NCBI GenBank assembly: GCA_013152275.1
Contig: JAADGS010000030.1
Span: 44,439-108,438 of the forward strand
DNA length: 64,000 bases
Reading direction: 5' to 3'
Source of the DNA: Actinomycetota bacterium
GTDB lineage: Bacteria > Actinomycetota > Acidimicrobiia > Spongiisociales > UBA4744
Part shown: piece after piece, positions 61,945 to 64,000 of the stretch
How the letters are laid out: every line of letters starts with the position of its first letter
How positions within the stretch are numbered: position 1 is the stretch's first letter
Notes under the pieces: model-generated
Told to the model about the DNA's origin: nothing
Database searches by the model: none
The model's input: only the letters and a program-made list of their open reading frames with translations
Program-made: the position numbers and the translations under genes

Positions 61945-62007
61945 GCGGTCTTGCACCGATGCTGCGTCGCGATACGAGATACGAGGTGCAAGGTACGAGA
62001 CACGAGT
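61945..62007. repeat. Family C element, copy C3 (head plus five heptamers)
   Basis: The head CGGTCTTGCACC and CGTCGCGA is followed by TACGAGA, TACGAGG, TGCAAGG, TACGAGA and CACGAGT from 61973 to 62007. It lies in the 278-bp gap between the gamma-lyase gene and the TSUP transporter gene, 75 bp before the latter. Confidence 0.65.
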
Positions 62008-62081
62008 CTCCGCAACGACCTCTTCCGCCAGATTCCCATCCGATTCCTCGTCCCTGGTCGACACTGCGATACTGCGCGGCC

Positions 62082-62807
62082 ATGTACCCGCCCGCCGTCT
62101 TGATCATCGCTCTCGTCGTGACAGCCGTCGCGAGCATGCTCCAGGGGACCATCGGTTTCGGCTTCGCCGTCCTCTCGGTGCCGATTCTCGCCCTGCTGTA
62201 TCCGGGGCTCACGCCCATCCCCCAGATCCTGCTGGCGGGACCCCTGACATTCTCCATGGCCCTACGAGAGTGGCGTCAGCTGGACCTCTCGGGAGCGGGC
62301 TGGATCGTCGCTGGTCGCCTTCCCGGCGCGGCGATCGGAGCCCTGCTCCTGGCAACGGTGACGAGACAGGCCCTCGATGGAGTCATCGCGATCGTCGTCC
62401 TTGCAGCGGTCATTGCCCTGGCGGCCGGCCTCACCGTGCGTCTCACACCGCTGAACAAGTTCGCAGCCGGTGTTGCGTCCGGAATCACCGGCACCACCTC
62501 GGCCATCGGAGGACCGCCGCTCGCGCTGATCTACCGCAATGAGGAGGGCGGAACGCTGCGTTCGAGTCTCGGTGCGATCTTCACGATCGGTGTGATCATC
62601 AATGTGACGACACTCACCATCGTCGGCCAGATCCATCGTCATGACATCGTCACGGCGTTGTTCCTCGCACCGGCCGTCGCCGTGGGACTGTTCCTCAGTC
62701 GGTACTTGAAAGGTCGCGTCGAAGGCGTGGCACTCCAACGAGGCATCCTGATCGTCTCGGCACTCGCCGCGGTCGGTCTCGCCGTCCGAACACTGTTCAG
62801 CCCTTGA
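62082..62807 (+). CDS. TSUP-family transporter (TauE/SafE type)
   Basis: The 241-residue protein has about eight hydrophobic segments and the family's two-repeat layout. GTIGFGFAVLSVPIL near the start and GITGTTSAIGGPPLALIYRN (about 129-148) are the conserved half-repeat motifs. The family moves sulfite, sulfonates, sulfoacetate or other small anions out of or into the cell. Placement after the transsulfuration genes fits a sulfur role but is only suggestive. ATG 62082 is preceded by GATACT at 8 nt. The last 11 bases overlap the convergent 53-codon gene. Confidence 0.85.
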   Translation: MYPPAVLIIALVVTAVASMLQGTIGFGFAVLSVPILALLYPGLTPIPQILLAGPLTFSMALREWRQLDLSGAGWIVAGRLPGAAIGALLLATVTRQALDGVIAIVVLAAVIALAAGLTVRLTPLNKFAAGVASGITGTTSAIGGPPLALIYRNEEGGTLRSSLGAIFTIGVIINVTTLTIVGQIHRHDIVTALFLAPAVAVGLFLSRYLKGRVEGVALQRGILIVSALAAVGLAVRTLFSP

Positions 62808-62958
62808 TCGTTTTGCTCGAGGCGGTGGCCGAGTTGATCTTGGTGCTGTCGAGCACTTTCCGGCGGATCTCCATGACCAACTCGTCTCCGATGATCAATT
62901 CGATCTCTGCCAGGTAGTCCTCCTGCATCACAGGATCCCAGTCTTTCCAGGGTTCCAC
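62797..62958 (-). CDS. 53-residue acidic protein of unknown function
   Basis: This short gene starts at GTG 62958 after a GGAGAAGGG ribosome-binding site and ends at TGA 62799-62797. The protein contains WKDWDPVMQEDYLAEIELI and GDELVMEIRRKVLDSTKI and ends in a serine/lysine-rich tail. The first part is strongly acidic and probably helical. An in-frame TAG lies 20 codons further upstream, so the protein cannot be much longer. It has its own promoter region with a TATAGT hexamer and the palindrome at 63002-63013. No family is recognised. Confidence 0.6.
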   Translation of the reverse strand: MEPWKDWDPVMQEDYLAEIELIIGDELVMEIRRKVLDSTKINSATASSKTIKG

Positions 62959-63001
62959 GGGTTGCAGCCCTTCTCCCGGTCCCAGCCAACCACCTTCAGT
63001 G

Positions 63002-63013
63002 GTGGTATACCAC
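63002..63013. promoter_or_regulatory. GTGGTATACCAC palindromic operator
   Basis: The perfect 12-bp palindrome directly follows (and overlaps by two bases) a TATAGT -10-like hexamer on the minus strand (63017-63012), ahead of the 53-codon gene. The core TGGTATACCA resembles operators of GntR-type regulators. The cognate regulator is not in evidence; the XRE protein encoded upstream is another candidate. Confidence 0.45.
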
Positions 63014-63029
63014 TATAAGCGGTCACCCG

Positions 63030-63788
63030 TCAAGGGCCGAGCCCACCAAGGATCCCCTTGAGAGAGGCCCCCAGCCCGCGCAGGCCCCACTCGAGGAACA
63101 ACAACAGGAGGGCACCGACGGCAACGGTCAGGGCGGCTCGCACCCGATATGTCATCATTTGGCGGCCATCTTCGAGGTAGGAAGGCTCGGTGGTGGCGAC
63201 AGTGGGCGGGACAAGCACTGCCGGACGCGGTGCTGGAGGCACCGGGCGATGAGAGGCAAGACGGCTTGCACCCTGCGTTCCCTCGGACACGATCTCCGGT
63301 TCGGCGGCGACGACCGTCTCGACCTCCTCGGCCGGTCTCGGCAAAGCCGGCTCAGGCTCCGACGTGTCCCAGGCGAGCTGCTCCTCATGCCCTGTCTCAG
63401 GCTCCACAGACGTGGCGATCGCCGCGGCAGCAGGCAGACTCTGGTCAAGGAGTTCCTCCGGTTCGGGTACATCCGACGCCGACTCATCGAGCACATCCTC
63501 GGTCTTCTCTTCTTCGAGAGCGTCCTGCCCCAAGTCGGACGGCACCAGGTCGGCGAACGCGCCCGCCGGCGACTCGACGGCGAGTCCGGCGGCCGACAGC
63601 AACTCCTCCTCCGAAATGTCGAGCACCGCTGCCAGCGCCACCACGACCTCGGGATCGATCGGTCTGCTCTTGCCACGTTCCCAGTTGCGGATCGTCGCCG
63701 GTGAACGCCCGACCAACTCGGCTATCCGCTGATAGCCGAGTCCCGTGGCAGCCCGTCCACGCCGCAAGAGGGCCGAGAAGGATTCCAT
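63030..63788 (-). CDS. Membrane-anchored XRE-type HTH protein
   Basis: The 252-residue protein has an N-terminal XRE helix-turn-helix (LLRRGRAATGLGYQRIAELV, GRSPATIRNWERGKSRPIDP; residues 7-46). A long acidic, proline-rich linker (about 75-190) and one C-terminal membrane helix (about 219-235) follow, then a short outer tail. This differs from RodZ, where a larger outer domain follows the helix. It may sense membrane state or anchor DNA. TAACCT lies 7 nt before ATG 63788, so I prefer this start; the longer frame to 63914 comes from the tandem repeat upstream. Confidence 0.75.
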   Translation of the reverse strand: MESFSALLRRGRAATGLGYQRIAELVGRSPATIRNWERGKSRPIDPEVVVALAAVLDISEEELLSAAGLAVESPAGAFADLVPSDLGQDALEEEKTEDVLDESASDVPEPEELLDQSLPAAAAIATSVEPETGHEEQLAWDTSEPEPALPRPAEEVETVVAAEPEIVSEGTQGASRLASHRPVPPAPRPAVLVPPTVATTEPSYLEDGRQMMTYRVRAALTVAVGALLLLFLEWGLRGLGASLKGILGGLGP

Positions 63789-63846
63789 GATCGGAAGGTT
63801 ACCGGTCCTGGCGACAAGCGTCGTGAACTCACTGCCGCCATCCTCC

Positions 63847-64000
63847 CCCACGGAGGCGAACGAGCGCCTGGTGGGCTCCCCGGTCACAACAACCCACCAC
63901 ACCACTACCCTCACCCACGGAGGCGAACGAGCGCCTGGTGGGCTCCCCGGTCACAACAACCCCCACACCACTACCCTCACCCACGGAGGCGAACGAGCGC
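63847..64000. repeat. 66-67 bp tandem repeat running off the window
   Basis: The unit begins CCCACGGAGGCGAACGAGCG and recurs at 63847, 63914 and 63980, with spacings of 67 and 66 bp. Two full units and the beginning of a third are visible and the array continues past the end. Unit 2 has one base fewer in the CAACCC stretch. No coding frame is supported. Confidence 0.88.

Noticed and set aside
63788..63914. Longer start for the XRE membrane protein
   Set aside because: The extra 42 residues would be encoded largely by the tandem repeat unit, and a leaderless TAACCT promoter sits right before ATG 63788.
1..64000. tRNA, rRNA, integrase or prophage genes
   Set aside because: I scanned for cloverleaf-type CCA ends, rRNA signatures and integrase/terminase motifs by eye and saw none; a covariance-model search could still find a missed tRNA.

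Overview
The window is a 64 kb, high-GC, gene-dense bacterial chromosome segment with no rRNA, tRNA, prophage or IS element that I could see. Gene content (SigA/SigB-type sigma factor, TypA, HrpA, histidine utilisation, reverse transsulfuration, TGS-domain GTPase) and many starts with a TANNNT hexamer 6-8 nt upstream and no Shine-Dalgarno sequence (leaderless transcription) suggest an actinobacterium, perhaps an uncultivated Acidimicrobiia-like lineage. That placement is an inference, not a measurement.

Layout. 1-2.6 kb: end of a membrane protein, a winged-helix regulator, a stand-alone ERCC4 nuclease, and a MerR-DUF433 antitoxin next to a frameshifted DUF5615 toxin. 2.7-12.4 kb: HrpA helicase, a DMT exporter bracketed by two copies of a 49-bp palindromic element, a YjjI/YjjW glycyl-radical enzyme pair, a DUF2804 protein and a LysR regulator. 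12.5-24.5 kb: a NEW3-domain/ABC export trio, esterase, SDR, FLVCR-like MFS, TypA, alcohol dehydrogenase, squalene/phytoene synthase and a PNPOx-like protein. 24.6-34.3 kb: MMPL transporter, a secreted protein and a macro-domain protein lying between 95-bp direct repeats, an SDR/FAD oxidase pair, GDPD, a second EamA transporter and hutI. 34.4-36.8 kb: a tightly overlapping five-gene operon of three unknown membrane-anchored small proteins, ApbE and a ferric-reductase-like membrane protein. 36.9-40.4 kb: hutU and hutH.

41.3-49.8 kb looks like a glucosylglycerate (or related glycoside) uptake and degradation locus: glycerate 2-kinase, GH13_18 phosphorylase, a solute-binding lipoprotein, two permeases and a GT4 glycosyltransferase. 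Two RNA hairpins flank the binding-protein gene. 50-64 kb: class V aminotransferase, HerA-like ATPase, CBS-domain protein, UDP-xylose-synthase-like SDR, sigma factor, DRG-like GTPase, DUF255 thioredoxin protein, cystathionine beta-synthase plus gamma-lyase, TSUP transporter, a 53-codon gene behind a palindromic operator, a membrane-anchored XRE regulator and a tandem repeat running off the end.

The most unusual signal is a set of three dispersed intergenic repeat families: family A (five 51-bp palindromes whose arms covary), family B (five 49-bp elements with 15-bp inverted ends, some bracketing genes and supplying gene tails and stop codons), and family C (three elements with a shared head followed by degenerate heptamer arrays).
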